Counted from the stretch's first letter, positions 44,888-54,615 are shown. The stretch: DNA of 64,000 nucleotides from Gammaproteobacteria bacterium (GCA_903970185.1 CAJCIC010000084.1:16826-80825); one strand, 5' to 3'. Made by a program: numbers and translations. The notes: a model not told the origin generated them from the sequence alone.

Positions 44888-46569
44888 TACTTATCCTTTC
44901 CCTTGCCTTGGATCAATGCCTCGGGGTGCCTGTCCAGATAGTCGGCAAGCGCACGAACCGAGCGTGCCGCCTCTGTCAGCTGCTGGATCGCCGCGGGAAC
45001 GCTGGCGTCGACATTGCCGCCCTGACCGTTCAATATCGCCTGCGCCGCCGCCGCAGTACCGGACACTTCATTTGCCACCTGATTCAGCTTTTGCACCAGC
45101 GGGCCGATCTGGGGCCGCACTTCGGTCATGACCTGATCGACCTGGGCGAGGCTGCTGTCAAGGTGCTGCAGACTGTCACTGAGTTCTGGCGAAGAAATCA
45201 GCCGATTCAAGTTGCCCGTGATGCTCTTGATGTCCTGGCCGATGGCTGTGATCGGCACGCTATCGACCTTGGCCAGGATCTGCGCGACGTGATCCGTGAC
45301 GTCATCGATACTGCTGCCGCCATCAGTGCTTGGAATGATCGGCGGCGTGCCTGCGAGAAGTGTTGCGCTTGCTGCCGCCTTGACGGCGTCAAGGTTGATG
45401 ACGAGGCCGCCGATCAAGGCCGGCCTTTGCGCCAATCGGGCGCGATAGCCACGCGCAATCAGGTGTCTGATCAATTCATCCGTGGCAGTGCGCAACTCAG
45501 CCGTATTGCCCGCGGCTGCAAGGCCGAGTCGGCCCGGAAACAAATCTGCCAGAACCCTTGTTTTCGCAGCACCGGTGCGCGCGTCAACATCAAGCCGGAC
45601 GCTTTCGACCTGGCCAACGCGAAAGCCGAGAAAGCGCACCGGTGCACCCCGATTGAGATCGCCTGCCACACCGTCAAAACTGAAGGCATAGCTGACACCC
45701 GGTCCGGATGGACCCGCTCTTGCCTCATTTTCGTCGGTGTAAAGCGGAAAGAGGCGGTTGTCTGGACTTTGCGCGCTGCTGGCGATTTCCTCTGCACGAT
45801 CCATTTCGATCCCACCGGTAAGCAATGTACCGGCGTGATCAATGTTCGCGCTTAACGCTCCGCCCGAGACGCTGACCTTGAACGGACTTGAGATCCAGAA
45901 CAAGGAACTTGCGTCGACCAGTTTGTCGAAGGGGGCGAGGATGAAGATTGCAATGCGGAAGACGTTCTTGTCGTCGAGACGCACTTCGGTCACTTTGCCG
46001 ATCTCCTCGCCGTGATAGAAAATCGACGAGCCGGACTTGACACTGCTTAGCCGCTCGGCGGTCAGCGCGTAAGGCGTTCCCTTGGTGCCTGGATAAATCA
46101 CCGGTGGCGCATCCAGGCCCACGAAGTGCCGCGTCGGCGTGCCACCCACCCCTGGAGACACGCCGATCGACAAGCCCAGCAGCGCGGCCTTGACCGATGA
46201 AATGTCGGAGAGGTCCGGCTTTTCTCCGACCAGCCAAAATTTGGTATTGGTGTTCAGGCCCGGCTCGGCTTGCGGAACGACGCGCAATGTCACATCGACC
46301 CGATGGCCGTCGGGGTTGATCTGGATCTTCGTGACCTTGCCGCCGATCACGCCCTGGTAGATGAGTTTGGTATCGCCGACACTGACGCCTGTGGCATCGT
46401 TGAACGTCACGACGATCTCGATGCCGCGCTGACTGAGCGACTGGATACCGAGATAGAGAACGACGATGAAGGCCGCCAGGGGTGCCGCCCAGACCAGGCC
46501 GAACCAGCGGCTGCGCTTGGCTTGGGCCTCGGGCAAGTTGCTGTCATCCGGGCCAAGATCCCCGGTCAC
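44887..46569 (-). CDS. pqiB: PqiB-like MCE-domain intermembrane transport protein
   Basis: The 560-residue protein has one N-terminal membrane helix (GLVWAAPLAAFIVVLYLGI) followed by three MCE/MlaD-type domains (roughly residues 45-135, 160-220 and 275-375). The start of the first is GIEIVVTFNDATGVSVGDT, and the motif KLIYQGVIGGKV is typical. A long C-terminal helical region (about 400-545) forms the needle that spans the periplasm in E. coli PqiB. It makes a hexameric tunnel for lipids or hydrophobic compounds. The start codon overlaps the PqiA stop by 4 bases (ATGA). Confidence 0.92.
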   Translation of the reverse strand: MTGDLGPDDSNLPEAQAKRSRWFGLVWAAPLAAFIVVLYLGIQSLSQRGIEIVVTFNDATGVSVGDTKLIYQGVIGGKVTKIQINPDGHRVDVTLRVVPQAEPGLNTNTKFWLVGEKPDLSDISSVKAALLGLSIGVSPGVGGTPTRHFVGLDAPPVIYPGTKGTPYALTAERLSSVKSGSSIFYHGEEIGKVTEVRLDDKNVFRIAIFILAPFDKLVDASSLFWISSPFKVSVSGGALSANIDHAGTLLTGGIEMDRAEEIASSAQSPDNRLFPLYTDENEARAGPSGPGVSYAFSFDGVAGDLNRGAPVRFLGFRVGQVESVRLDVDARTGAAKTRVLADLFPGRLGLAAAGNTAELRTATDELIRHLIARGYRARLAQRPALIGGLVINLDAVKAAASATLLAGTPPIIPSTDGGSSIDDVTDHVAQILAKVDSVPITAIGQDIKSITGNLNRLISSPELSDSLQHLDSSLAQVDQVMTEVRPQIGPLVQKLNQVANEVSGTAAAAQAILNGQGGNVDASVPAAIQQLTEAARSVRALADYLDRHPEALIQGKGKDK

Positions 46570-47834
46570 GACGCTTTTCCCTTAACGTCCCACATCAGAC
46601 GCGGATCAAAGCACTTGGTGGCGATGATGGTGAGGATGACCACGGCGGTGAACGCCGGCGCAGCCGGCTCGGCCCGGCCATAGATCAATGCGTTGTAGTG
46701 GGTCACGGGCACAAAGCACGAGATCACGAAAGGGTCGATCATGGACCATCGGCCAATCTCCTCGATGCCGCGAAACACGCGCGTCTTGAGCGGCAGTCTC
46801 CAAACCGAGCGAGCTGCAACCGACACCAGACACCAGGCCAGCCCGACCAGTTTGAGCAATGGAATCGCAAAACTCGCCGTCAGTACCAGAAGCGCCAAGC
46901 CCCACAACCGGGCTTTGGCGAGGTCGATGACGCCTTCGATCACCGTGTATTTGACCGAAGAGAATCCGATCGGAAGGGTCGCAATCGGATAAACGTTGGC
47001 AGGGATGTAAAGCAGAATCCCGGCCGTCGTCAGGGCCACGGCGCGGGCAATCGAGTCGGGCTTGCGCCGGTGCAAGGTCTTGTCGCAGCGCGGGCAGTTG
47101 TGGCCTTCACTACTGGCTATGACGACCAGGTCGCACCCTAGACAAGTGATCGGACTATTGCCGTTGGCTAAAGGCATGGCGTTCGCAGGTTCACCGCGGC
47201 CAGATCGGGCCGCCCGCCCGAGGCCAATGGCGCGCCACACTTCTTCCTTGTCAAGCACGGCACGAATGAAAAGACTCAGCACGCCCACGACGATCAGACA
47301 CTTCGCGCCAGCACCCATTTGGACGTTAAGAGAGGCCTTAAGACGCATATAGGCGACTGCGAGACCCAACAGGTAGACATCGGTCATGGCCCAGGTTTGA
47401 AGCGCGTTGGCGAAACGAAAAGCGCGACCGAGCCAGTGCGGATGCGCATCGAGCCGCAAAAGGCCCAATACCAGGCTGAGCAAGGAATAACGCAAGAGCG
47501 GCGCGATAACGGTAAACAGGAAGATGATAATGCCAAGCACTGGCCAGCCATCCTCGATCATGGCGACCGCGCTCGAGCCAAGCAGACTCGACCGCGTTGC
47601 GCCTGATATCGATGTCGTCAGAAAGGTCAGCGACAGCGATGGCACCATCAGCAGCAGCGCGGCAATACTCAGAGCCAGGCTGGCGTCGAAGCTGCGCAGG
47701 TTGGTGCGTTCAAGCACACCCGTGCAGCGCTTGCACAACAGGACCGTCCAGCCCCAGCGCGCCGGAATGCGCTGGAGTGTCCCGCAGTCCGGGCAATCGA
47801 TCAGATCGGCCGGTGTTCCTGCCAAATTTGCCAT
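46566..47834 (-). CDS. pqiA: Paraquat-inducible protein A (PqiA-like)
   Basis: The 422-residue inner-membrane protein has two PqiA repeats, each with a zinc-binding pair of CxxC motifs (IDCPDCGT and LCKRC in the first, CLGCD and CPRCD in the second) and about four membrane helices. This matches full-length PqiA, the inner-membrane partner of PqiB. It is the first gene of the operon pqiA-pqiB-pqiC with overlapping junctions. In E. coli pqiA is induced by superoxide and is linked to envelope integrity; regulation here is not visible. Confidence 0.92.
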   Translation of the reverse strand: MANLAGTPADLIDCPDCGTLQRIPARWGWTVLLCKRCTGVLERTNLRSFDASLALSIAALLLMVPSLSLTFLTTSISGATRSSLLGSSAVAMIEDGWPVLGIIIFLFTVIAPLLRYSLLSLVLGLLRLDAHPHWLGRAFRFANALQTWAMTDVYLLGLAVAYMRLKASLNVQMGAGAKCLIVVGVLSLFIRAVLDKEEVWRAIGLGRAARSGRGEPANAMPLANGNSPITCLGCDLVVIASSEGHNCPRCDKTLHRRKPDSIARAVALTTAGILLYIPANVYPIATLPIGFSSVKYTVIEGVIDLAKARLWGLALLVLTASFAIPLLKLVGLAWCLVSVAARSVWRLPLKTRVFRGIEEIGRWSMIDPFVISCFVPVTHYNALIYGRAEPAAPAFTAVVILTIIATKCFDPRLMWDVKGKAS

Positions 47835-48096
47835 CCGTTAGTTCGCGCTGCGAGGACAATGACTGATTCGAAGCTGGTCCGGGCCCGGGCGTCATCGTCG
47901 CCGCATTGCAGCAGCACCTGCCGCCGGTTGACCTGCGTTTAGCGCCAATCCCGGCCGCGTCAACCGGCCGGTCCTGATCATTGGCACTCGCCTAGCAGCA
48001 GGAGTTGCGCCTGACCTCGATATTTCTTGCGCCCGCGCTGATGATCCGTGGAAGGATCCCCGCCACAGCTTGACCGATGGCGTGAGTGCGCCGACC

Positions 48097-50382
48097 CTAG
48101 AGCTTGATGCGGCTGAGTCGCAGCGCGTTGGTCACGACCGAGACCGAGCTTACGGCCATCGCCGCGCCGGCAAAAACCGGTGACAAGAGGATTCCGAAAG
48201 CCGGGTACAGCACACCGGCTGCAATCGGGATGCCAACTGCATTGTAGCCGAACGCGAAGGTAAGATTTTCGCGGATGTTGCGCATTGTCGCGCGGGAAAG
48301 AACTGCCGCACGCGCAATGCCGCGCAGGTCACCCTTGACCAAGGTCACGCCCGCGCTTTGCATCGCGACATCGCTGCCGGTGCCCATGGCAATGCCGACA
48401 TCCGCCTGGGCCAGCGCGGGCGCATCGTTGATCCCGTCCCCGGCCATCGCGACCTTGTGGCCCTCCGCCTGCAGGCGCTTGATATGGCTCGCCTTGTCCA
48501 GGGGCAGAACTTCGGCGATGACCTCGGCGATGCCGAGCTGCCTTGCGACCGCGTCGGCCGTCGCGCGGGAGTCGCCCGTTAGCATCACGACGCGCACACC
48601 GGATGTCTTGAGTGCCAGGATTGCATCGGCCGAACTGTCCTTGATCGGGTCGGCGATTGCGGCGATTCCGCTTGCAATGCCATCGATCGAAATGAACACG
48701 ACCGTCTTGGCTTCGGCGCCCCAGGTCTTTGCGCGCGCATGCCAACGGGTCGCGTCAATTCCAAGGGTCTCGAGAAATTTGCGACTACCGACCAGAATGC
48801 GCTTGCCGCCGATCTCGGCTTTAACGCCGAGGCCGTTGGCTGCCTCAAAATCGATTGCCATCCCGGGCGCGAGCCCGCGCAGCTTGGCGCCTGCCACAAT
48901 GGCAAGGGCGATGGGGTGCTCGGAGAGCTGTTCCACGCCGGCGGCCATCGCCAGTGCTTCGTTCTCGGCAACTCCCTCGGCGATGAAGTCGGTCAGCGTA
49001 GGATGACCGAGAGTGAGCGTGCCGGTCTTGTCGACGACCACGGTATCAACGTTGCGCATGCGTTCGATCGCCTCGGCGTTGCGAAAAAGGATGCCCGAGC
49101 GAGCGCCATGCCCCATCGCAACAGTCATCGAAATCGGTGTCGCAAGCCCGACGGCGCAAGGGCAGGCGACAATCAGTACCGCAATCGCGTTGATCAGGGC
49201 ATAGGCCAATCGCGGCTCGGGGCCGACAAACCACCAGGTCAGCGCCGTCACGACCGCGATGGCCACCACGCCCTGCACGAAATAGGCTGCGATGATGTCG
49301 GTCAGACGCTGAATCGGTGCACGCGTACGCTGCGCCTCGCTCACCATGTGAACGATCCTGGCGAGCAAGGTATCCGAACCCACCTGGTCGGCGCGCAGGG
49401 TGAACGCACCGTTACCATTGACCGTTGCCCCGGTGACCTTGTCGCCTGCCTCCTTCGCCACCGGCACCGGCTCGCCAGTGAGCATCGACTGGTCAACTCT
49501 GCTGCTCCCGTCCGTCACCGTACCGTCAACCGGGATCTTTTCGCCGGGCTTTACGCGCAGCAGATCGCCAGGCACGATCGCTTCCAGTGGCACCTGTTCC
49601 TCACTGCCGTCAGCGCGCAAGCGCCAGGCGAGGTTTGGCGCGAGCCGCAATAATTCCGTAATCGCGCGGTTGGTTTGGCCCATGGCCCGTAACTGCAGCA
49701 GATCGCCCAAAATGACGAGGGTCGTGATCACCGCAGCGGCTTCGAAATAAGTGCCTACGGAGCCATCGCGTTGGCGAAATGCCTGCGGGAAAATGCCCGG
49801 AATCAGCACTGCGATGAGGCTATACAGATACGCGAGACTGACGCCCAGGCCGATCAGCGTATACATGTTGAGCGAGGCGTTGCGCAGCGACAGCCAGAAC
49901 TTGAGCAGGATCTGCCAACCTACCCAGAACACGACGGGTGTGGCAAGCGCGAATTGTATCCAGCCGGTCATCGCCGGCTCCAGATCGAACAGGTCGCGGA
50001 TACCGACCATCGGCGCCATCGCCAAAACGACCAACGGCAGCGAAAGCACGACGCCGACCGACAGCCTGCGGCTCAGCTCGTTCAGTTCCCCGCCGTGCTC
50101 GATGGCGCCCGCGATGGCCACCAACGCCATGCCGCAGATCGGGCAGTTACCCGGTGCCGCGGCGCGAATCTGTCCATGCATCGGACATGTGTATGCATTG
50201 GCGTGTGGCGCATCAGCAGCGATGATCGCCAGCAATGCCATGCCGCACGTCGGGCAACTGCCGGGCTGATCGCGCACGATCCCGGCATGCATCGGACACG
50301 TGTAGCGGGTGCCACTGGCCGCAGCGGTTTCTTGCACGGCGCTGGCTTGGGTGGTGGCCTTGCTGAGTACCGGCGTATCCAT
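48097..50382 (-). CDS. Heavy-metal (copper/silver) P1B-type ATPase with two N-terminal metal-binding CPM-H modules
   Basis: The 761-residue transporter has two short N-terminal modules, YTCPMHAG with CPTCGMAL and YTCPMHGQ with CPICGMAL, the heavy-metal-binding domain seen in SilP/CopA-type pumps, in place of HMA domains. Eight membrane helices follow, with the transport motif [10 protein letters not shown] in helix 6. The catalytic core has the phosphorylation motif DKTGTLT, TGEPVPV in the actuator domain, EHPIALAI and [12 protein letters not shown]. The CPC motif and YN/ASxSS-type C-terminal helices point to monovalent copper or silver export. Two regulators or chaperones usual in such loci are not present nearby; the gene stands alone. 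Confidence 0.92.
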   Translation of the reverse strand: MDTPVLSKATTQASAVQETAAASGTRYTCPMHAGIVRDQPGSCPTCGMALLAIIAADAPHANAYTCPMHGQIRAAAPGNCPICGMALVAIAGAIEHGGELNELSRRLSVGVVLSLPLVVLAMAPMVGIRDLFDLEPAMTGWIQFALATPVVFWVGWQILLKFWLSLRNASLNMYTLIGLGVSLAYLYSLIAVLIPGIFPQAFRQRDGSVGTYFEAAAVITTLVILGDLLQLRAMGQTNRAITELLRLAPNLAWRLRADGSEEQVPLEAIVPGDLLRVKPGEKIPVDGTVTDGSSRVDQSMLTGEPVPVAKEAGDKVTGATVNGNGAFTLRADQVGSDTLLARIVHMVSEAQRTRAPIQRLTDIIAAYFVQGVVAIAVVTALTWWFVGPEPRLAYALINAIAVLIVACPCAVGLATPISMTVAMGHGARSGILFRNAEAIERMRNVDTVVVDKTGTLTLGHPTLTDFIAEGVAENEALAMAAGVEQLSEHPIALAIVAGAKLRGLAPGMAIDFEAANGLGVKAEIGGKRILVGSRKFLETLGIDATRWHARAKTWGAEAKTVVFISIDGIASGIAAIADPIKDSSADAILALKTSGVRVVMLTGDSRATADAVARQLGIAEVIAEVLPLDKASHIKRLQAEGHKVAMAGDGINDAPALAQADVGIAMGTGSDVAMQSAGVTLVKGDLRGIARAAVLSRATMRNIRENLTFAFGYNAVGIPIAAGVLYPAFGILLSPVFAGAAMAVSSVSVVTNALRLSRIKL

Positions 50383-50566
50383 TGGAGCGTTCGCTGCCTG
50401 TAGAAGACGTCACGGAAGAGGGAGCGAGTGGAGCGCTTGCGTAGCCGACTTCCGTGGCCCGGCAATGTCGTCAAGCGAGGTCTGAAACAGGCCGGTGATC
50501 GCCGATCATGCCGGCGCGCTCAACGCGAATTGTGAAAGAAAAATGCGCCAAATACGCAAGCGATCG

Positions 50567-51538
50567 TTACTCGCGAGCCGATTCCAATTCCGGCTCTTGA
50601 ACTGCGTGCCAGGTCGCATCGGGGTCGTATTTCTTCAATGCCTCGGCGATGACCCGGGTATTCCTGCCCAAATCCTTTTCGTAGACGATCCCATCGCGAC
50701 CCACGATAAAGGTCATGACACCGGAGGAGCGGTATTCAGCGGGATAAGCCACGAAAGCGAATCCCTCGGTCATCTTGCCGTCCATGACGTAGCGTTTCGC
50801 GCCACCGGGTGCATTTTTTCCTTGCATGCTGAGCCAGTGGAAGTAGTAGCCCCGAAACGGAATGGCAGCAGAGTTGCCGCCACCTTCGCCACGCTCATCG
50901 AATGCGGAAGCGACCAATGGACCAATCGGGCTTTGTGCCTCACCTGCGGCAGCAGGCCAATAGAGGCCGTCGTGTTGGCCCTGGTCACTGAAGATTTTGC
51001 TGGCGTATTCGCCGTGCTGGGCATCGTGATATTCGTTCTCTGCCGCAACCAATTGCTGGCAAACGCGAATCGTCGATACCTCGTTTCCCCCGACTCGCCG
51101 AAACAGAATTTCCTGCTTGCCCGCATCGGTGTCGAAATACCACGAGTCGCCTTTATGCACGAGGGGGATGGGCGTTGGCCAGTTCCTGGCACCAATATAT
51201 AGCGTGACGGTGCCATCGGGCTCGTTCACGAGACGGTGCATTTCATCGTAGCGCGCTACAAAATTGGCGCGGCTCTCTGCATCCTCGGCGGCATCGCCTG
51301 ATGAAACGAGAGCCTTGCCTTTGGCACCCAGTAACCCGAGCAACGACGCCTCGTCGTCGCTTTTCACGGCGGTGACCAGGGCCGTGGTTGCCGCTTCGGG
51401 AGATGCAAAGGTCTTCTGACCGGGCTGCTGGGCGATCGAGCGCAGTGGCAAGCACGCCAGCAATAGCATGGCGAGTGCGGCCAGATCGGGACGACCCGCC
51501 AAGCCATGTCTCTTCGTGTTGGATATTGCACGCCGCAT
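50567..51538 (-). CDS. DUF2950 family protein
   Basis: This 323-residue protein has a Sec-type signal (about residues 1-36 with LAMLLLACLPLRSIAQ) and a soluble domain that resembles DUF2950 proteins. Segments such as FASPEAATTALVTAVKSDDE, SWYFDTDAGKQEILFRR, GYYFHWLSMQGKNAPGGA and FVAYPAEYRSSGVMTFIVG are conserved in the family. The ATG at 51538 follows GGAGAG with 7 bases spacing; upstream in-frame codons are not needed. Function is unknown, probably periplasmic. It follows the DUF3300 gene by 51 bases on the same strand. The two families often occur side by side, so they probably work together. Confidence 0.82.
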   Translation of the reverse strand: MRRAISNTKRHGLAGRPDLAALAMLLLACLPLRSIAQQPGQKTFASPEAATTALVTAVKSDDEASLLGLLGAKGKALVSSGDAAEDAESRANFVARYDEMHRLVNEPDGTVTLYIGARNWPTPIPLVHKGDSWYFDTDAGKQEILFRRVGGNEVSTIRVCQQLVAAENEYHDAQHGEYASKIFSDQGQHDGLYWPAAAGEAQSPIGPLVASAFDERGEGGGNSAAIPFRGYYFHWLSMQGKNAPGGAKRYVMDGKMTEGFAFVAYPAEYRSSGVMTFIVGRDGIVYEKDLGRNTRVIAEALKKYDPDATWHAVQEPELESARE

Positions 51539-51589
51539 GTAGGTCTCTCCGTGTCGAGGGCACAAGCCTTTGACATAACCGAACTTTAA

Positions 51590-52780
51590 TTACCGCCTGC
51601 CGCCCCCGCCACCATGGCTCGCGCCGCCGCCGTGGCTCTCGCCGCCGCCGTGGCTCTCGCCGCCACCGGGGCTGCCACCAAAGCTGGAGCTTCCTCGTGA
51701 CGAAAAGCTTCTTGTCTCGCCGCCATGATCGTAGCCGCTAAATGCGCTCGAACGAACACCGGCTTCGCCATGCGGTTCTGTGTAGCCTCGAGCCGCCGCG
51801 TTCCCAGCAAAGGCGTGGCTCTCTGCAGCCGCGGGCGACGTCCCGGCGCGGCCGTTGACGCCCGCTGCCCGCGATTGGTTGATTCCCCGTGCCACGCTGG
51901 ATTGCACGCCGCGCTGGCCGCCGCCCTGGTAGTAATTGCTGCGGTTGTAGAACGTATTACTTCTGGAGGAATACCTTGCGTTGTTATAGGTCGCGTAGCG
52001 GTGCTGCCAGTCAAAGCCCCAATGTCCCCAGCCCCAACCGAAGCCCCCGTAATAGCCAACGCCAAAGCCGATCCCAAATGAGAGATAGGGGCCGCCGTAC
52101 CAGATCCCGGGATACGGATACCAACCCGGCCACTCGACGATCGGTGTACCGTAGATCAGCCATGGATCATAGGCCGGGATGTATATCGTCTCGGGGTTCA
52201 CAGGCTGGATGACGATTGACGCGTCCTGTGTGGCGACGGTTTGTTGCGGTGTCGATTTCAAGTTACCCGCCGCCTGCGCGCGCTCGCGCATGGCTTGCAC
52301 GGCATCCATCACCGCCTGTTGCTGGTTGTAGTAGGCATCGCCAAGGGATGAGGTCCAGGGCAGGTTCTTGTCCATATTGCCAAGCACCGAGGGAAATGCC
52401 GTCAGCGCCTTGATGCTTGGATCCCACGGCTGCTGGTCGACGGCCCGCGCCAAGGCGTCGCCCTTGAGGTCGGGGTGCGCTTGCACCCATCGTTGCGATT
52501 CGACGACCTGTTCCGGGAAGGTCGAGGCCGCGAGGATCTGCGCCACGAGCGAATCCGGGTAGAGCGCAATCGGCGCCACCAGCTGCTGCAGCTGATCGAG
52601 TGATTGTTGCGCGTAGGGCGGCTGGGATGGTGCGGCTGCCGGTGGGCCAGGCGGCGTCTGCGCTGATGCTTGTTGCAGCGGCCACGCGGCAAAAAGCAGC
52701 GCCAATGGCAAAAGGCAGCTACACACCCGCGTGCGCAGGCGCGATGTTGAAAACGCTAGATCAACTTCAAAGTTGTTCAA
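51590..52780 (-). CDS. DUF3300 family protein with glycine/histidine-rich tail
   Basis: The protein has a signal peptide (CLLPLALLFAAWPLQQASAQ) and a DUF3300 domain (about residues 80-260): LVAPIALYPDSLVAQILAAS, STFPEQVVESQRWVQAHPDLKG and the aromatic YNQQQAVMDAVQAMR block. After a W/G/Y-rich middle part the C-terminus is a low-complexity tail that ends in SHGGGE-type repeats, which could bind metal or interact with the envelope. No ATG precedes the signal peptide. The TTG at 52780 with a GGGG site 7 bases upstream is the best start; a GTG at 52894 is an alternative. The function of the family is unknown. It is probably co-transcribed with the DUF2950 gene downstream. Confidence 0.75.
   Translation of the reverse strand: MNNFEVDLAFSTSRLRTRVCSCLLPLALLFAAWPLQQASAQTPPGPPAAAPSQPPYAQQSLDQLQQLVAPIALYPDSLVAQILAASTFPEQVVESQRWVQAHPDLKGDALARAVDQQPWDPSIKALTAFPSVLGNMDKNLPWTSSLGDAYYNQQQAVMDAVQAMRERAQAAGNLKSTPQQTVATQDASIVIQPVNPETIYIPAYDPWLIYGTPIVEWPGWYPYPGIWYGGPYLSFGIGFGVGYYGGFGWGWGHWGFDWQHRYATYNNARYSSRSNTFYNRSNYYQGGGQRGVQSSVARGINQSRAAGVNGRAGTSPAAAESHAFAGNAAARGYTEPHGEAGVRSSAFSGYDHGGETRSFSSRGSSSFGGSPGGGESHGGGESHGGGASHGGGGGRR
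51612..51665 (-). repeat. Three tandem 18-bp repeats in the DUF3300 gene tail
   Basis: Units of 18 bases, of the form CCGTGGCTCTCGCCGCCG with a few changes, are repeated three times at 51612-51629, 51630-51647 and 51648-51665. On the coding strand each encodes the six residues SHGGGE or a close variant. Such repeats can expand and contract by slippage, so the tail length may vary between strains. Confidence 0.75.
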
Positions 52781-52936
52781 TCTATCTACCCCGGGCTGTC
52801 TGTGACTGCCGGCATTGGCTTTCAACGAAAAGACGCCATCTTCTTGAGCTGCCTGGGCATCGCAATGGGGCTTGCATAGGCTCGCGCGGGGCACTGGTGC
52901 GAGGATTGCGACGGTGGCGAGCGAGCGACCTTTGCA

Positions 52937-53599
52937 TCACCGGATCACGATGTCGTTATCGACACGTGTCGTTCCGGCTGCCTGCCAGGCTGCAAGGCCC
53001 GCCGCCTGTTTGTCATGGGGGGTCTGGACGGTGCCCGAAAGATGGACCACGCCACCGTCAACCGTCACATTGACGCTGTCATCGTCAAAATACCAAGAGC
53101 GTTTCAGTGCCTCATCGATCTTTTCTTCGACATCCGATGCTCTCGGGTGTGCTTTTACACCCAGCTGGTTCGAGACGCCGACGACGCCAAACAGCGTGCG
53201 AACATCGTTTGCTGCAGCGTCTCGCTGGAAATTCCAGGAAACCTCGCCCGACAAAGTGAGCCAGCCATTTTCGACTTTGATCTGGACTGCGCCCTGGGGA
53301 ATCACCGAGTCCCATGCCAGCCGATTGATCGCAGCGGCGGCGATGTCGCCATCGTTTCTGCGATCGTCGTCTGGCAGCCGGACCTCAAGCTCCTCGACAA
53401 CTGCCATGACTCCTTTTACTCGTCGCGTCGCCTGCTCTGCGGCGAGCTTGACTGCATAGTTTTCGACATGGCCTGTGAGCGTGACGACACCGGCATTGGC
53501 AGTGACGCCGATGTGAGCCGAGGCCACGCCAGGCTCCCAACTGAGTTCTCGGGTCACTTCGTCTTGCAGCTTGGCGTCTTGGTACACGGTCTTCTCCAT
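52937..53599 (-). CDS. BON-domain protein with three BON modules
   Basis: This 220-residue protein consists of three consecutive BON domains (about residues 5-70, 78-145 and 150-220). Each contains the pattern (I/V)-x-V-x-x-G-x-V-x-L-x-G-x-V: ITV-type ANAGVVTLTGHVENYAVK, IKVENGWLTLSGEVSWNFQ and VTVDGGVVHLSGTVQTPHD. BON domains bind phospholipid or hydrophobic ligands and occur in osmotic-stress proteins such as OsmY. I start at the ATG at 53599; the frame upstream has no domain. No signal peptide is seen with that start, so it may be cytoplasmic. It is likely a general stress protein. Confidence 0.85.
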   Translation of the reverse strand: MEKTVYQDAKLQDEVTRELSWEPGVASAHIGVTANAGVVTLTGHVENYAVKLAAEQATRRVKGVMAVVEELEVRLPDDDRRNDGDIAAAAINRLAWDSVIPQGAVQIKVENGWLTLSGEVSWNFQRDAAANDVRTLFGVVGVSNQLGVKAHPRASDVEEKIDEALKRSWYFDDDSVNVTVDGGVVHLSGTVQTPHDKQAAGLAAWQAAGTTRVDNDIVIR

Positions 53600-53909
53600 C
53601 AAATGCTCGTAGTTTGGATTGCCAAATCTACCAAGCGGGAATGAGTTAATGCGATCAGTAGCAGGTGCTGCTGTATCAGGGTCACCCGCATTAAGGATGC
53701 CCGACGGCGTGTGTGCTGCTCCTGAAAATCGCAGAGCGAAGAAGCAGTAGATACCGTTGACGTGTCCCGGTCTGTGTCCTGGCGCACGGACACCTTGCCA
53801 GTGACGGTGCAATTTACTCGCAAGATCAAGTCAAGATCTGCAGTTAAGTCTCGCGGTCCGCGAGGCATTCGCCAGCCACTTGGTTCAATTTCTGAGAAGG
53901 GAACAAAAC
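53600..53909. promoter_or_regulatory. Divergent promoter region between the BON gene and the small basic peptide gene, with inverted repeat
   Basis: This 310-base stretch has no supported gene. GTGTCC (53774-53779) and GGACAC (53788-53793) form a 6-bp inverted repeat with an 8-base loop, and could be an operator. Both the BON gene (minus) and the peptide gene (plus) have start sites at its edges, so promoters in both directions are expected. Confidence 0.35.
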
Positions 53910-54047
53910 GTGAGAACGAGAGCGACGCTAAAGGCGATTGAGAAGGCAATGAAAAAGGCGAGGATCAATATGAAGCGTGCCAAGGCCCGAGATGATCAAG
54001 CGATGTATCTTCACCACGAAGCCCGCTATCGCTTGTTGGCGGCTTAA
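53910..54047 (+). CDS. Small basic hypothetical protein (45 residues)
   Basis: The frame starts with a GTG after an AAGGGA ribosome-binding site at 7 bases and ends with TAA at 54045-54047. The peptide is strongly basic in the first 28 residues (TRATLKAIEKAMKKARINMK, then RAKARDD) and ends with YLHHEARYRLLAA. It would form one amphipathic helix. I do not recognise the family. It lies on the same strand as, and about 290 bases before, the PqqD-like gene of the radical SAM cluster, but the peptide lacks the leader motif of the proposed precursor at 57472, so I do not count it as part of that system. Confidence 0.55.
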   Translation: MRTRATLKAIEKAMKKARINMKRAKARDDQAMYLHHEARYRLLAA

Positions 54048-54339
54048 CTGCTCGAGCCGCGGAGGAAGCGGCGCCAGAACTGTTGCGCCGCTGGTGACTG
54101 ATCCAAAGTTGCCTGAGCCATTTTGTTTCTGGGGCCGTCGTGAGCCACTTGCGGCGCGCGTTCGTTCCGCGTTTTTTCGACGGCATATTCGATCCGGCGC
54201 CCAGACGCGGGCGAACCATGTCCTTTTTTGTGCGGTAACGAACAGAGAATCGCAGTTCGTGGTGATTTAATCAGTGCCGTGCAAAGCGACGCACAAGTAG
54301 CTCCTGGCTGGGGCGATCAACCGCAGAGGACCTATTGAC
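54048..54339. other. Intergenic region upstream of the radical SAM cluster
   Basis: About 290 bases, no supported gene. It should hold the promoter for the six-gene cluster that follows. AGAGGA at about 54322 is the ribosome-binding site of the PqqD-like gene, 9 bases before its ATG. No convincing -35/-10 pair or operator was found by eye. Confidence 0.4.
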
Positions 54340-54615
54340 ATGGATGGCGAGACTTCTGGACCGATTCAGCTGGCAAAATTCGTAAAATTCCGGGAAGAGC
54401 GCTTTGGTGGCGTACTTTTCGAGACTCGATCGGAGAAGGTGTTCACTCTAAATCCGACGGGTGCGGCGGTCCTTCGCGAGATTCAGGCCGGCAGCGATCA
54501 GGCCACGATCAATGAGCGCCTGAGGCAGCAGTTCACCGACCAAGCCGATTCGCTTGGCGCTGAAGTTGCCGGATTTCTAGACGAATTGCGAAAGAGGGCA
54601 CTCATTGTCGGGTAG
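54340..54615 (+). CDS. PqqD-like RiPP recognition element (peptide chaperone)
   Basis: The 91-residue protein has the PqqD fold length and pattern: GGVLFETRSEKVFTLNPTGA is the beta hairpin and helix start typical of these proteins (normally ...yvLvnptaa-aiL-l). It is followed by AVLREIQAGSDQATINERLR and a final helix (FLDELRKRALIVG). PqqD and its relatives bind the leader of a ribosomally made peptide and present it to a radical SAM enzyme. It is the first gene of the cluster. Its last 11 bases overlap the start of radical SAM enzyme 1, indicating tight coupling. The genuine PQQ genes (pqqA, pqqB, pqqC) are not in this window, so it probably serves the new precursor at 57472. Confidence 0.85.
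   Translation: MDGETSGPIQLAKFVKFREERFGGVLFETRSEKVFTLNPTGAAVLREIQAGSDQATINERLRQQFTDQADSLGAEVAGFLDELRKRALIVG

Noticed and set aside
54187..54200. 14-base identity with 56497-56510 (ATTCGATCCGGCGC), possible direct repeat flanking the cluster
   Set aside because: The second copy lies inside the radical SAM 2 coding region and no further similarity extends from either copy; chance is likely.
53965..54219. 84-codon minus-strand frame before the PqqD-like gene
   Set aside because: It overlaps the better supported small basic peptide gene and has no family features.
54340..54615. PqqD-like gene as part of a PQQ biosynthesis operon
   Set aside because: No pqqA, pqqB or pqqC homologue is present; the radical SAM proteins lack the SPASM cysteines of PqqE and a prenyltransferase is included.
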